From contig NZ_QRLV01000001.1 of the NCBI RefSeq assembly GCF_003472385.1, positions 326,976 to 390,975 of the forward strand: a stretch of 64,000 nucleotides of DNA, given 5' to 3'. Below, in pieces: positions 54,499-62,990 of the stretch (the first letter of the stretch is position 1; each line of letters opens with the position of its first letter). The translations under genes and the position numbers were made by a program. The notes under the pieces were generated by a model. It saw only the letters and a program-made list of their open reading frames with translations. It did no database searches and was not told the origin of the DNA. This DNA comes from Sutterella sp. AM11-39. Its GTDB lineage: Bacteria > Pseudomonadota > Gammaproteobacteria > Burkholderiales > Burkholderiaceae_F.

Positions 54499-55266
54499 TT
54501 ATTTGTGCGGGTTGGGCATACCGTTGATCACGGTCTTACCCATGCCTTGGTGGGCTCCGACTTTTTCGACCTTGATAAGTTCCAGTTCAAAGATCAGCGG
54601 AGATTCCGGGGGAATCTGACCGGCACCGAATTCGCCGTAAGCAAGGTTCGCAGGAATCGTGAAACGGAACTGCGCACCTTCCTTCATCAGCTTCAGGCCT
54701 TCTTCCAGACCCGGAATAATGCTCATGACCACGAAACGGGCAGGCTGTTTGGCCTCATACGTGCTTTCAAACACCGTGCCGTCCATGAGTTTGCCCGTAT
54801 AACCGACAGTTACCACGTCCTCGATACGAGGCGTTGCGCCGGAACCCTTTCTGAGCACCTCATACTGCAGGCCGCTCTTTGTAACCGTCACGCCCTTTTT
54901 CTTGGCGTTTTCGGCGAGGAACTTGGTGGCCTTGGCCTTATTTTCCTTGGCCATTTTCTCTTTGGCAGCCACATCCAGCTTATTGAGCTTTTCAGCGCGG
55001 CTGTTGAGGAACTTCAGCATGTCTTCGTCAGAAAGTTTGCTTTTTCCGCGAATCGCATCCTGAAAGCCCTGTTCAATAAGAGCCATGTCAGCCGACAAGC
55101 CGAGCTTGCTCTGCTTGTAGATCTGGTCAGAGAGGTAGTTTCCGACTGATGCCCCCATGCTGTAGGACTCTTTGGCCTGCTGCGTGTCAAGTTCGCCAGC
55201 GAAAGCAACGGTACCGGCACACATCAGAGCAGAGGCCGTCAGCACGATTTTCTTGAGGGATTGCAT
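54499..55266 (-). CDS. mccB: FKBP-type peptidyl-prolyl isomerase (MccB-like)
   Basis: 255-residue secreted foldase: signal peptide (1-23, ending VAFA), an FkpA-type dimerising helical domain (about 25-115) and an FKBP domain (about 130-235; SGLQYEVLRKGSG, DTVTVGYTGKLMDGTVFESTY in its local form, and IPANLAYGEFGAGQIPPES). In Wolinella the equivalent MccB helps MccA to fold. It ends with a short His/Lys tail that is not a purification-like repeat. Naming rests on the cluster order as much as the fold. Confidence 0.87.
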   Translation of the reverse strand: MQSLKKIVLTASALMCAGTVAFAGELDTQQAKESYSMGASVGNYLSDQIYKQSKLGLSADMALIEQGFQDAIRGKSKLSDEDMLKFLNSRAEKLNKLDVAAKEKMAKENKAKATKFLAENAKKKGVTVTKSGLQYEVLRKGSGATPRIEDVVTVGYTGKLMDGTVFESTYEAKQPARFVVMSIIPGLEEGLKLMKEGAQFRFTIPANLAYGEFGAGQIPPESPLIFELELIKVEKVGAHQGMGKTVINGMPNPHK

Positions 55267-55365
55267 TGTGGTTTCTTTCTTCAGTTAATACAGTTCACCC
55301 GCAGTACGCTTCCAAAACTGAAATCGCGCACTGCACAAAAGCTTGCTTGGCTTATTGCCGCTTCC

Positions 55366-55791
55366 TTAAGGAAGCTCGACTTGCCGCCCCGTAAGCTTCC
55401 AGCCATAGATTCCATCGGGCATCTGCCACACATTGGTGTAGCCGAGCTTCATGGTCTCATAGGCTGCAATCTGACTGGAGCTGCACAAGCGATTTGCGCA
55501 ATAAAACACTATCAGCGTGTTCTTATCCTTGGGAAGGAGCTTCTTCCAGTTGCCGACGTTAAAAAACACCGCCCCCGGAATGTAGCCTTCAGCCCAGAGC
55601 TCAAGCGTATTGACATCAAAGATGCGCACACCGGGCTCCATAAAGAGCTGTTCGGCCTCGGGAATCGAGACTTGTCTGACTTTGTAGACATATTCCTCGG
55701 CCGCCTCCAAAGGAGCATCCCCGCCGGCAAAGCCGAGCGTCGGGATTGCAAGAAGCGCACAGACCGCAAGATTTTGCAGTTGTTTTTTCAT
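55366..55791 (-). CDS. Periplasmic rhodanese-like protein
   Basis: 141-residue secreted protein: signal peptide (1-23), then a rhodanese fold (about 40-135) with RIFDVNTLELWAEGYIPGA and the active-site loop FYCANRLCSSSQIA, in which Cys98 is the likely persulfide Cys and Cys103 a second thiol. It could carry sulfane sulfur or protect against polysulfide made during sulfite respiration; a role in copper or disulfide handling is also possible. It lies between mccA and mccB, which I do not recall as part of the Wolinella mcc cluster. Confidence 0.85.
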   Translation of the reverse strand: MKKQLQNLAVCALLAIPTLGFAGGDAPLEAAEEYVYKVRQVSIPEAEQLFMEPGVRIFDVNTLELWAEGYIPGAVFFNVGNWKKLLPKDKNTLIVFYCANRLCSSSQIAAYETMKLGYTNVWQMPDGIYGWKLTGRQVELP

Positions 55792-55830
55792 TTCGTGTTC
55801 CAATGAACCTTTTTCCTTCTGACCCTCGAA

Positions 55831-55860
55831 GCGAAGGGAGTTTTGAGTCGCTCCCTTCGC
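55831..55860 (-). other. Intercistronic stem-loop downstream of mccA
   Basis: GCGAAGGGAG (55831-55840) and CTCCCTTCGC (55851-55860) pair perfectly around a ten-base loop. No T tract follows on the minus strand, so this is probably a 3' mRNA-stabilising or processing element that keeps mccA message above that of the downstream genes. Confidence 0.6.
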
Positions 55861-55897
55861 TCGAGAATAGGAGATCAAGGTTTACTAGTCGCTTAGA

Positions 55898-57952
55898 TTA
55901 CTTCTTGGCTTCAGTCTTGATGAGCGGGAAGTTGCCGTTATCAAGAATCTTCTGAGCCTGCGTCAAGTAGGCGTTAGCGGTATCAACGCGCTGCTTGAGG
56001 TAATCGGGAGCGTGAACACCCCAGGAACCGTCTTCTTCAACCTGCTTGGTGATGTCGGCAGCCTTGTCGACGAGCAGCATGATTTCGGTCTTGGCTTCAA
56101 CCGTGAGCTTGGTGACTTCCAGAAGCTTGTTGATGCGTTCCAGAGCGGCCTTGGCGGTCTTGAAGCCGTCCTTAACCGGGTTCTGCCACTTCATGACTTC
56201 ACCGTAGATGACCTTCTGGTCACCGTACTGCAGGCCCTTTTCGAGCTCGGACAGGAACAGGCTATGGCAGCCCTTGTTGTCCATCACGCCCTTTTCAGCG
56301 TTGGCCGTACGGGCGCAAGACCACATCAGGTCAACGTAGCCGTGGCCTTCTTCGTCACGTGCAACGTGCCAGCCCTTGGAGTTGGAAGCACGAGACTGAC
56401 CGGCACCCGGATTCATCATCTTCTTTTCAGGATCAACTTCGATCTTGAAGAGGTGAGAACGACGAACGGCGTCGAAACCAGCCATGTCAGGACGCTGGAT
56501 GGCCGTGAAGTTTTCGCAGCTCATCGTGAACGGCATATGGCAGTCCACGCAGTCCATCTTCTTGTGGGTGTTGGTGTTAGCAACAACGTCGGCCTGGGTC
56601 TTATGGCAGTCCTGGCAGGTCTGACGGATGGCGGGCTTGGTGTAGTAGTCCTTCCAATCGTTGCTGGTCACTTCGTGCGGATCGTGGCAGGTCACGCAGC
56701 GCATACCCTTTTCATAGTGCTTGGACATCATGAGCTGAGAGCCTTCGGTACCGCAGGACGGGCAGGAAGACTTCGTCTTGATGTTGAAGCCCTTTTCAAG
56801 CTTGCCCTGAGCGGACGGGAGCTTGTAGTCGCTTTCGACGAAGTTGGAGCGCTGGTGGCAGCGTTCGCAGTTCGTCTGGAAGCCGTTGGATTCAGCGCCA
56901 ACCAAGTGGCCGCCGGCACCGTGGCATTCTTCGCAGGAAATACCGCGAGAAATCGTGTGCTTCTGCAGTTCCTTGGCGTTGCCGAGAGCCTTGAAGAATT
57001 CGTCCTTGGACTTAAAGTCAAACTTGAACGAGTGGCAGACTTCGCAGTAGGAAGTTGCGGACTGGAACAACAGAGTCTGTTCGTAGGTCGAACCGTAGGA
57101 GGTCATACCCCACTGGTGCGAAGCCGACGGACCGAACTTGCTCAATTCAGTCGGGAAATCAGGAATAACCTTCTGGATTTCCTTGGCCTTTTCGGGGGTG
57201 AGCCACTGTGCCCAACCGCGGGAGAACTGGTTGCCGCCGGCAACGATCGTACCGGAGAGGTCACTCAGAAGACCGTCACGGACGTGGTAGGAACCACGAA
57301 CCAGCCACTTATCGATGAAGCCGTACTTCGTACGCGGCGTACCGACGGTCACGTAAATGTCTTCAGGCATGATGCCGTCAGGCAGAATCGAAGCCTGAGA
57401 GCCATAAAGCTTCTTCTTCAGATCGTTGTTGACTTCGGGGTGTTCGCCCGGGAAGCGCAACGTCTGAGCATGACGCGATCTCTTCCACTTCTGGTACTGG
57501 ATCGCATGGCATTCACCGCAGCGTTCCGGACCGACGAAACGGTTCGGGAAGTCCAGCACGGACTTGGCAGCCAAGCGGTACTGCGAAGCGCTCGGACGGC
57601 CGCCGGCAAGCTTCGAATAGGTCTGAGCGTTACCTTCCGTCAAGAATTCCGAACCACGGGTCGAAATCTTGTACACACCCTTGATAGCGCCCTTTTCAGC
57701 GTACTTGAACACCGGGTGATTCTGGAAAAGGTAGTCCCACATTTCCTTTTCTTGGACGATGTAGTCCTGGAGCGTCTTGACGCCCATTTCCTTTTCAGTC
57801 GTAGACGGATTGTCCCAAACCTTCTGCGTAATGGTATTCACGGTCTTGGTGCCGAGGCCGGGGCCCGTAGAGGCAGCTTGTACACCAGACGCAACCAAAG
57901 CAGCGGAGCAAAACAGCGTTGCAGCCGCCGTTTTGATCATTTTTGTTGTCAT
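55898..57952 (-). CDS. mccA: Octaheme MccA/SirA dissimilatory sulfite reductase
   Basis: Periplasmic six-electron reduction of sulfite to sulfide. The 684-residue protein has a signal peptide (1-26), seven CXXCH heme sites (Cys145, 303, 340, 362, 419, 446, 468) and an eighth, the diagnostic CX15CH site from Cys546 to Cys562-His563. This special site binds the catalytic heme in characterised MccA. Non-heme cysteines remain at 397 and 400 (CPSC) and 479 (MSCENF); MccA of Wolinella uses two Cys to hold a Cu(I) ion next to that heme, so these are candidate copper ligands. It heads the cluster of matching maturation genes. Confidence 0.95.
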   Translation of the reverse strand: MTTKMIKTAAATLFCSAALVASGVQAASTGPGLGTKTVNTITQKVWDNPSTTEKEMGVKTLQDYIVQEKEMWDYLFQNHPVFKYAEKGAIKGVYKISTRGSEFLTEGNAQTYSKLAGGRPSASQYRLAAKSVLDFPNRFVGPERCGECHAIQYQKWKRSRHAQTLRFPGEHPEVNNDLKKKLYGSQASILPDGIMPEDIYVTVGTPRTKYGFIDKWLVRGSYHVRDGLLSDLSGTIVAGGNQFSRGWAQWLTPEKAKEIQKVIPDFPTELSKFGPSASHQWGMTSYGSTYEQTLLFQSATSYCEVCHSFKFDFKSKDEFFKALGNAKELQKHTISRGISCEECHGAGGHLVGAESNGFQTNCERCHQRSNFVESDYKLPSAQGKLEKGFNIKTKSSCPSCGTEGSQLMMSKHYEKGMRCVTCHDPHEVTSNDWKDYYTKPAIRQTCQDCHKTQADVVANTNTHKKMDCVDCHMPFTMSCENFTAIQRPDMAGFDAVRRSHLFKIEVDPEKKMMNPGAGQSRASNSKGWHVARDEEGHGYVDLMWSCARTANAEKGVMDNKGCHSLFLSELEKGLQYGDQKVIYGEVMKWQNPVKDGFKTAKAALERINKLLEVTKLTVEAKTEIMLLVDKAADITKQVEEDGSWGVHAPDYLKQRVDTANAYLTQAQKILDNGNFPLIKTEAKK

Positions 57953-58134
57953 CTCAATCTCCTAAATCTTTTTTAAACCCCTGCCGTCGGGGGAGACAGC
58001 AGAAGCGCCGCAATACCTTGAGGCATCGCGAGCACTGTAAGACTACCTTAAGACTTCCTTCAGGTAGGTTGGAGTTTTGTCGCAATCCAAAGGGAGATTG
58101 ATTAAAGTCGAACCAGCCTCAGCGTCTCTTGCGT

Positions 58135-58150
58135 GTTGACTTATGTCAAC
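58135..58150. promoter_or_regulatory. CRP/FNR-type palindrome 1 upstream of mccA
   Basis: GTTGAC-N4-GTCAAC, a perfect dyad with the five-base arms and four-base spacer typical of FNR/DNR-family sites (consensus TTGAT-N4-ATCAA). It would fit anaerobic control of sulfite respiration. Confidence 0.5.
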
Positions 58151-58175
58151 AAAAAGTCGACTGTTAACAATTAAG

Positions 58176-58195
58176 ACTACTCACTAATGAGTAGT
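58176..58195. promoter_or_regulatory. 20-base palindrome near the mccA promoter
   Basis: ACTACTCACTAATGAGTAGT is a perfect eight-base dyad with a four-base spacer, directly beside the TATAAT candidate (58199-58204). It may be a repressor or response-regulator operator. I do not recognise the binding protein. Confidence 0.45.
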
Positions 58196-58308
58196 GAAAT
58201 TATAAATGCCTTCTTTTGGGACATCTCTTCGTCATCCTGCTGAGGGTTAACCCAGGAAATACGAAGATTGCACATAAAGTCTTGCTCTAACAGACTTTCC
58301 GCATTGTT

Positions 58309-58324
58309 TTTGACTTAGGTCAAA
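58309..58324. promoter_or_regulatory. CRP/FNR-type palindrome 2 upstream of mccA
   Basis: TTTGAC-TTAG-GTCAAA, nearly the same core as palindrome 1, with centres 174 bases apart. It overlaps the last codons of the small membrane-protein gene. Confidence 0.45.
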
Positions 58325-58706
58325 GGTCCTTGTGTCGAATTTCTTCCACAACAACGGCATCTTCGACAACTGTCACGCGCTTGATGCCAGTGCGGGCCGT
58401 TCCGGTCTTAAGGTCAGGTTCGTCCTGCACCGTCTGCTGCTGGGGCTGCTCCTCTTGAGGACGTGCGCGGCGACGCAGCATTTCTTCAGCCTGCTTTTGC
58501 ATCTGAGTAAAAGGATCGCCGTAACGCCAGCGGCAGTAGGCACCGTAAAGCGCAATGCCCGCTACGATCAAAAGAGCGATCACGAAGAGACCGCCGATCA
58601 CGGGCAGCAGCAAAATGCCCAAGCCGATAATGCCTGCTATGACAACGGCGGAGACCAGGAAGGTCACGATGGGATTGACAGGACGGCCGTTGATGTAGAG
58701 AGCCAT
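58320..58706 (-). CDS. Small membrane protein of unknown function upstream of mccA
   Basis: 128-residue protein with two adjacent membrane helices (about 10-30 and 32-52; NPIVTFLVSAVVIAGIIGLG and ILLLPVIGGLFVIALLIVAG), then an Arg/Gln/Glu-rich cytoplasmic or periplasmic tail (about 60-128). It resembles no family I can name. AAGGA precedes the ATG at 58706. It reads towards mccA but is separated by 367 bases with a control region, so co-function is uncertain. Confidence 0.7.
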   Translation of the reverse strand: MALYINGRPVNPIVTFLVSAVVIAGIIGLGILLLPVIGGLFVIALLIVAGIALYGAYCRWRYGDPFTQMQKQAEEMLRRRARPQEEQPQQQTVQDEPDLKTGTARTGIKRVTVVEDAVVVEEIRHKDL

Positions 58707-59118
58707 GCTCGCAGTTCCTTGTTCTGTAGAGGTGCTTTGGAGAGTGCGCTCAGTGTACCGATGCACACCTGGCAAGTGCGTATGTTTCTATCGCAGTTGG
58801 CAACCGTTTGTTTCGGATGTCTATTCTTATATGGAGACGCGCCATAGCTTTTTCCAGTACTTGCCGATTGTCTTCGTCGATGATCGACCGGTAAAGGTCC
58901 CGACTTTTGTCATATCTTCCTCACAAATCCTTTATCATTCGCTCTCCAACGAAATTTCGAGATCCGACAGACCTAGCGGTTTGTGTCGCCGTGCGTCTAT
59001 CGCCGCCCACTCCAGTCCGCCTTCTTCACCATCTTACCGAGGCCTTCGGCTGGCAGTCCGAACACCGTGAAATAACAATAAGAAACGCACGACGGGATCG
59101 CACTTGACTGTTATTGAT
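58707..59118. other. Gap between the membrane protein gene and folE2
   Basis: About 410 bases between divergent genes. No open frame with a ribosome site or known domain, no tRNA fold and no clear Zur-type operator was seen. It must hold the promoters of both genes. Nothing more can be supported. Confidence 0.4.
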
Positions 59119-59916
59119 ATGGATAAGACCAGCAACGTCCTGCCCGACGTCCAGAATCTGATGGACGGGCGCAATATTCCGATTGACCGCGTCGGCATCC
59201 GCGGCCTCACCGTTCCTCTGCAGGTGCAAAGTATCAAGGGTGCTCAGCCCACCGTCGCCAAGGTGTGCATGTGCGTGGGACTTCCCGCCGACAAGCGCGG
59301 CACGCATATGTCCCGCTTCGTCTCGCTCATTGCCGACAACCACGAACCGCTTTCGAGCGACATGATGCGCGAGACACTCGAAAAAATGCTCACGCTTCTG
59401 GAAGCTGAAGAGGGTTACATCGAAATTTCCTGCCCCTTCTTCGTCACCAAGACGAGTCCCATGTCCAAATTAAAGAGCCTCATGAACTACGACGTACGCT
59501 TCCTGGCCGAACGAGTCGGCGGAAAGACACGCGTCATTCAGGAGGTCACCGTTCCGGTCACGAGTCTGTGCCCCTGCAGCCGTGAAATCAGCGACTACGG
59601 CGCCCACAATCAGCGCTCTCACATTGTTGTGGCGCTGGAACTGTCCGAGCCCATTTCGCTCGAAGAGCAGATCCGCTTTGCCGAAACGTCTGCCTCGTGC
59701 GAACTTTGGAGCCGTCTGAAGCGCAACGATGAAAAGTTCGTGACGGAGTTTGCGTACGATCATCCGAAGTTCGTTGAAGACATCATCCGCGACGTTTGCA
59801 AGCAGCTCAACGCCGACGATCGAGTGCTCTGGTACCGAGCCGAAGCCGAGAACTTTGAATCAATTCATAACCATTCCGCTTACGCAACGATTTCTCGCGA
59901 CAAGCGTCTCGCGTAA
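59119..59916 (+). CDS. folE2: GTP cyclohydrolase FolE2
   Basis: First step of folate (and queuosine precursor) synthesis, by the type IB enzyme that works with several metals instead of strictly zinc. The 265-residue protein has the FolE2 signature SLCPCSREISDYGAHNQRS, with the metal-site Cys, and ISCPFFVTKTSPMS. The ATG at 59119 gives MDKTSNVLPDVQN; a TTG at 59104 is an alternative. A hairpin terminator follows. Confidence 0.93.
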   Translation: MDKTSNVLPDVQNLMDGRNIPIDRVGIRGLTVPLQVQSIKGAQPTVAKVCMCVGLPADKRGTHMSRFVSLIADNHEPLSSDMMRETLEKMLTLLEAEEGYIEISCPFFVTKTSPMSKLKSLMNYDVRFLAERVGGKTRVIQEVTVPVTSLCPCSREISDYGAHNQRSHIVVALELSEPISLEEQIRFAETSASCELWSRLKRNDEKFVTEFAYDHPKFVEDIIRDVCKQLNADDRVLWYRAEAENFESIHNHSAYATISRDKRLA

Positions 59917-59941
59917 AATTCAGGAACATCTCTGGCAGACA

Positions 59942-59966
59942 GGCGGTCGATTCGACCGCCTCTTTG
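59942..59966 (+). terminator. Hairpin terminator after folE2
   Basis: GGCGGTCGA (59942-59950) and TCGACCGCC (59952-59960) pair in a tight stem, followed by TCTTTG. The T tract is short, so termination may be partial. Confidence 0.5.
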
Positions 59967-60030
59967 TCATGTCTACGGCCGACCTTTTCAAATAGGCTTT
60001 CACCCGCTTCATTTCAACGAAGACAAAAAA

Positions 60031-61761
60031 ATGATCGAAGACCAGAAACAGGCTCTCACTGAACTTCTGACCCGCGCACTGTCCGCTTGCGGCCTTTCCC
60101 CGGAACCCATCCGCCTTGAACGCCCCAAGCAGGCCGGCCACGGTGATCTTGCCACCACCATCGCACTGCAATGCGCCAAGAAAGCCGGCAAGAATCCCCG
60201 CGAACTCGCTGCGGCTCTGGTCGAAGCCATAAAGCAGGACGCCGCTTTCAGCGACATCCTCTCCGACGTTGAAATTGCCGGCCCCGGCTTTATCAATTTC
60301 CGCTTCTCACAGGAAGCCAAGGTGCGTGCCGTTCGCGATGTGCTGCGCCAGGGTTCCGCTTACGGCACTAGCAAAGCTTTTGAAGGCAAGAGCGTGCTTC
60401 TCGAGTACGTCTCGGCCAACCCCACCGGCCCGCTGCATCTGGGGCACGCTCGTCAGGGGGCTCTGGGCGACGTGCTCTCCCGCATCATGGCCACGCAGGG
60501 CTACCGCGTGATGCGCGAGTTCTACTACAACGACGCCGGCGTTCAGATTCACAATCTCACGATTTCCGTACAGGCCCGCGCCAAAGAACTGGCCGGCGAA
60601 CAGACCGCCGAAGATTTCCCTGAAAACGGCTACCACGGCGACTACATCGTTGACATCGCCCGCGACTACTGCGCTAAGAAGCCCGTCGTCACCACCACCG
60701 GCGAAACGATCGAGAGCACGGGCGATACGGCTGATCTTGAATGCATCCGCCGCTACTCTGTGGCTTATCTGCGCAACGAACAGGACTCCGACCTCAAGCA
60801 GCTCGGCGTTGCCTTCGACAACTTCTATCTCGAAAGCTCGCTGTACACCGACGGCCGTGTGCAGAAGGCCGTTGACGCCATGGTGCAAGCCGGCTTCACC
60901 TACGAAGCCGACGGTGCACTGTGGCTGCGCACCACCGATGAAGCATTCAAGGACTTCAAGGACGACAAGGATCGAGTGATGCGCAAGAAGGACGGTTACT
61001 ACACCTACTTCGTGCCTGACGTAGCCTATCACCTTGCCAAGTTCGAACGCGGTTTTGATCGCGCCATTAACATTCAGGGGTCGGACCACCACGGTACCGT
61101 AGCTCGCGTACGCATTGGCCTGCAGGCCGCCTCGAAAACGCTCGGCATCAGCATTCCCAAAACCTTCCCCGAGTACCTCTTGCACAAGATGCTGCTGGTG
61201 GTCAAAGACGGTCAGGAAGTCAAAATGAGCAAGCGTGCTGGCACCTACGTCACGCTGCGCGACCTCGTCGACTGGGTCGGCCGCGACGCCGCCCGCTTCT
61301 TCCTCGTTTCGCGCAAGTCCGATGCCGAATTCGTGTTCGACATCAATCTGGCCTGCTCAAAGTCCGACGAAAACCCTGTCTACTATCTGCAGTACGCTCA
61401 CGCCCGCATCTGCTCGGTCCTGCGCCAGGCTCAGGAAAAGGGCTTTGCCATTCCGGCCGAAGCCGAAGCCGCAGAGTTTGATTTGTCTAGCCTAACCGGC
61501 ACGGCCGCCACCGCTTTGGCAGCCAAGTTTGCCGGTTACGGCGAAACGCTCGCCGTTGCGGCTCGTGATCTGGCTCCGCACCTCATTTGCGTGTACCTGA
61601 AGGAACTTGCCGCTGACTTCCACACGTTCTACAACGCCGAACGCGTGCTCGTCGACAACGAAGCTGAACGCAACGCACGCCTGGCCTTGTGTATGGCGGC
61701 CCGCCGCGTCCTTGCCAACGGTCTGGAAGTTCTCGGCGTATCCGCTCCCGAACGTATGTAA
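60031..61761 (+). CDS. argS: Arginyl-tRNA synthetase
   Basis: Class I synthetase. The 576-residue protein has the N-terminal Add-1 domain for the tRNA D-loop, the HIGH-like [14 protein letters not shown] (about 133), the KMSKS-like [15 protein letters not shown] (about 397) and a C-terminal DALR anticodon domain that ends LGVSAPERM. The SPOR, dsbA and SDR genes follow closely and may be co-transcribed. Confidence 0.96.
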   Translation: MIEDQKQALTELLTRALSACGLSPEPIRLERPKQAGHGDLATTIALQCAKKAGKNPRELAAALVEAIKQDAAFSDILSDVEIAGPGFINFRFSQEAKVRAVRDVLRQGSAYGTSKAFEGKSVLLEYVSANPTGPLHLGHARQGALGDVLSRIMATQGYRVMREFYYNDAGVQIHNLTISVQARAKELAGEQTAEDFPENGYHGDYIVDIARDYCAKKPVVTTTGETIESTGDTADLECIRRYSVAYLRNEQDSDLKQLGVAFDNFYLESSLYTDGRVQKAVDAMVQAGFTYEADGALWLRTTDEAFKDFKDDKDRVMRKKDGYYTYFVPDVAYHLAKFERGFDRAINIQGSDHHGTVARVRIGLQAASKTLGISIPKTFPEYLLHKMLLVVKDGQEVKMSKRAGTYVTLRDLVDWVGRDAARFFLVSRKSDAEFVFDINLACSKSDENPVYYLQYAHARICSVLRQAQEKGFAIPAEAEAAEFDLSSLTGTAATALAAKFAGYGETLAVAARDLAPHLICVYLKELAADFHTFYNAERVLVDNEAERNARLALCMAARRVLANGLEVLGVSAPERM

Positions 61762-61777
61762 AGAAAACGGAACAAAG

Positions 61778-62302
61778 ATGACGATACGTAAATATTCCGG
61801 GGCAGCGCTTTTCTGGTCCTTTACGATGGGCGTCGTAACGGCACTCATCCTTGCGGCTGCCGTTTTCATCTTTATTTCGAATGCTCCGATTCCGTTCGTC
61901 AACAAGATTCAGCAGGTGAGTACCTCGGTCGACGAAAAGCTTCTTGACGGCAAGACTATTGATCCGAACAAGAAGCTTTACGCCTCCGGCCAGGGCAGCG
62001 AACAGACCGAAAGTCAGGTTGCTTCCGTCACGGCCGGCAACACCGATGCTGCCGAAGTGGTTGCAACCGATCGCTACTGGGTAAACGCCGGCACCTTCTC
62101 CGAGTTGCCGGATGCCGAAAAAGTGCGCGGCCAGATTGCCTTTACAGGCAACGACGCTCAAATCGAGTACCGTCGTGAAGCCGGCAAGCGTGTCTATCGC
62201 GTTCGCCTCGGTCCCTTCGACAACGAAACGGCTGCCGAAGAAATTCGACAGACCCTGGCCGACAACGGCATTCAGGGCACTGTCATGCATCAACCCAACT
62301 AA
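61778..62302 (+). CDS. SPOR-domain membrane protein (FtsN-like)
   Basis: 174-residue bitopic protein: short cytoplasmic N terminus, membrane helix (about 12-34; FWSFTMGVVTALILAAAVFI), a variable linker and a C-terminal SPOR domain (about 93-170; RYWVNAGTFSELPDAEKVRG) that binds peptidoglycan at division sites. A SPOR gene after argS is common in Burkholderiales. The start at 61778 lies 16 bases past the argS stop with AAAACGGAAC upstream. Confidence 0.88.
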   Translation: MTIRKYSGAALFWSFTMGVVTALILAAAVFIFISNAPIPFVNKIQQVSTSVDEKLLDGKTIDPNKKLYASGQGSEQTESQVASVTAGNTDAAEVVATDRYWVNAGTFSELPDAEKVRGQIAFTGNDAQIEYRREAGKRVYRVRLGPFDNETAAEEIRQTLADNGIQGTVMHQPN

Positions 62303-62330
62303 TTTTCGTAAGAGACAAGGACTATCGACC

Positions 62331-62990
62331 ATGATTTCTCGCCGACTCCTGATTTCTTCTGCCGCCGCCGTTGGCGCGGCCGGCTTTTCCGGTTCGCTTT
62401 TCGCTGCCGCTCCGGATCCCGTTCTCGGCAAAGACTACATCGAGGTGCGTCCTCCTCTGGAATTTCCCAAAAAACCGATCGTCGTTCACGACTTCTTCGC
62501 CTACACCTGCCCGCACTGTCTGACCTTTGCTCCGGTCATGGAAAAGTTCATCGAGTCCGTTAAGGGCAATCCGGAAGTGAAGGTCGTGCCGGTTCCCGTA
62601 GCTTGGAACGACGATCTCGCCATCTTCCCGCATACCTACTACGCCTTTGAAGCGCTCGGCCGCATGGGCGATCTGCATATGGAATTCTGGACCTGGGTGA
62701 TCCGCGGCTCTCACGACTGGAGCTCGGCAGCCGACATCGAAAAGGATGTTCTGCAGTGGGTCGGCGAGCATGGCCTCGATCAGAACAAGTTCCGTCAGAC
62801 GCTCGGTAGCTTCTCCGTTGTGAGCAAAGCTCGCCAAGCCACCCGCACCTGGAAGAACTACGGTGTGGACTCCACGCCTTGCGTAGGCGTTGCCGGCCGC
62901 TATATCACTGCTCCGCATCTCGTTGGTACGCGTCAGGGTACGGTCGACACCGTGCAGTGGCTCATCAACAAAATCCGTCAGGAAAAATAA
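62331..62990 (+). CDS. dsbA: Thiol:disulfide interchange protein DsbA
   Basis: Periplasmic oxidase that introduces disulfide bonds. The 219-residue protein has a signal peptide (1-26, ending LFAA) and a thioredoxin fold with CPHC (60-63) in FFAYTCPHCLTF and the cis-Pro loop VDSTPCVGV, the latter with an extra Cys next to the cis-Pro. It overlaps the SDR start by one base. It could be important for folding the many Cys-rich periplasmic proteins of this window. Confidence 0.93.
   Translation: MISRRLLISSAAAVGAAGFSGSLFAAAPDPVLGKDYIEVRPPLEFPKKPIVVHDFFAYTCPHCLTFAPVMEKFIESVKGNPEVKVVPVPVAWNDDLAIFPHTYYAFEALGRMGDLHMEFWTWVIRGSHDWSSAADIEKDVLQWVGEHGLDQNKFRQTLGSFSVVSKARQATRTWKNYGVDSTPCVGVAGRYITAPHLVGTRQGTVDTVQWLINKIRQEK

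Larger units (their letters stand above)
57953..58319 (-). promoter_or_regulatory. mccA upstream control region
   Basis: 367 bases without a gene. On the minus strand TATAAT (58199-58204) is a good -10 candidate without a matching -35, which suits an activator-dependent promoter. Three palindromes are present: GTTGAC-TTAT-GTCAAC (58135-58150), ACTACTCA-CTAA-TGAGTAGT (58176-58195) and, at the edge, TTTGAC-TTAG-GTCAAA (58309-58324). Confidence 0.55.

Noticed and set aside
55898..57952. NrfA nitrite reductase or another multiheme enzyme
   Set aside because: NrfA has a CXXCK site and five hemes; this has eight sites including CX15CH, specific to MccA/SirA.
56012..57976. 654-codon plus-strand frame over mccA
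   Set aside because: Antisense shadow; the minus strand has eight ordered heme motifs and a signal peptide.
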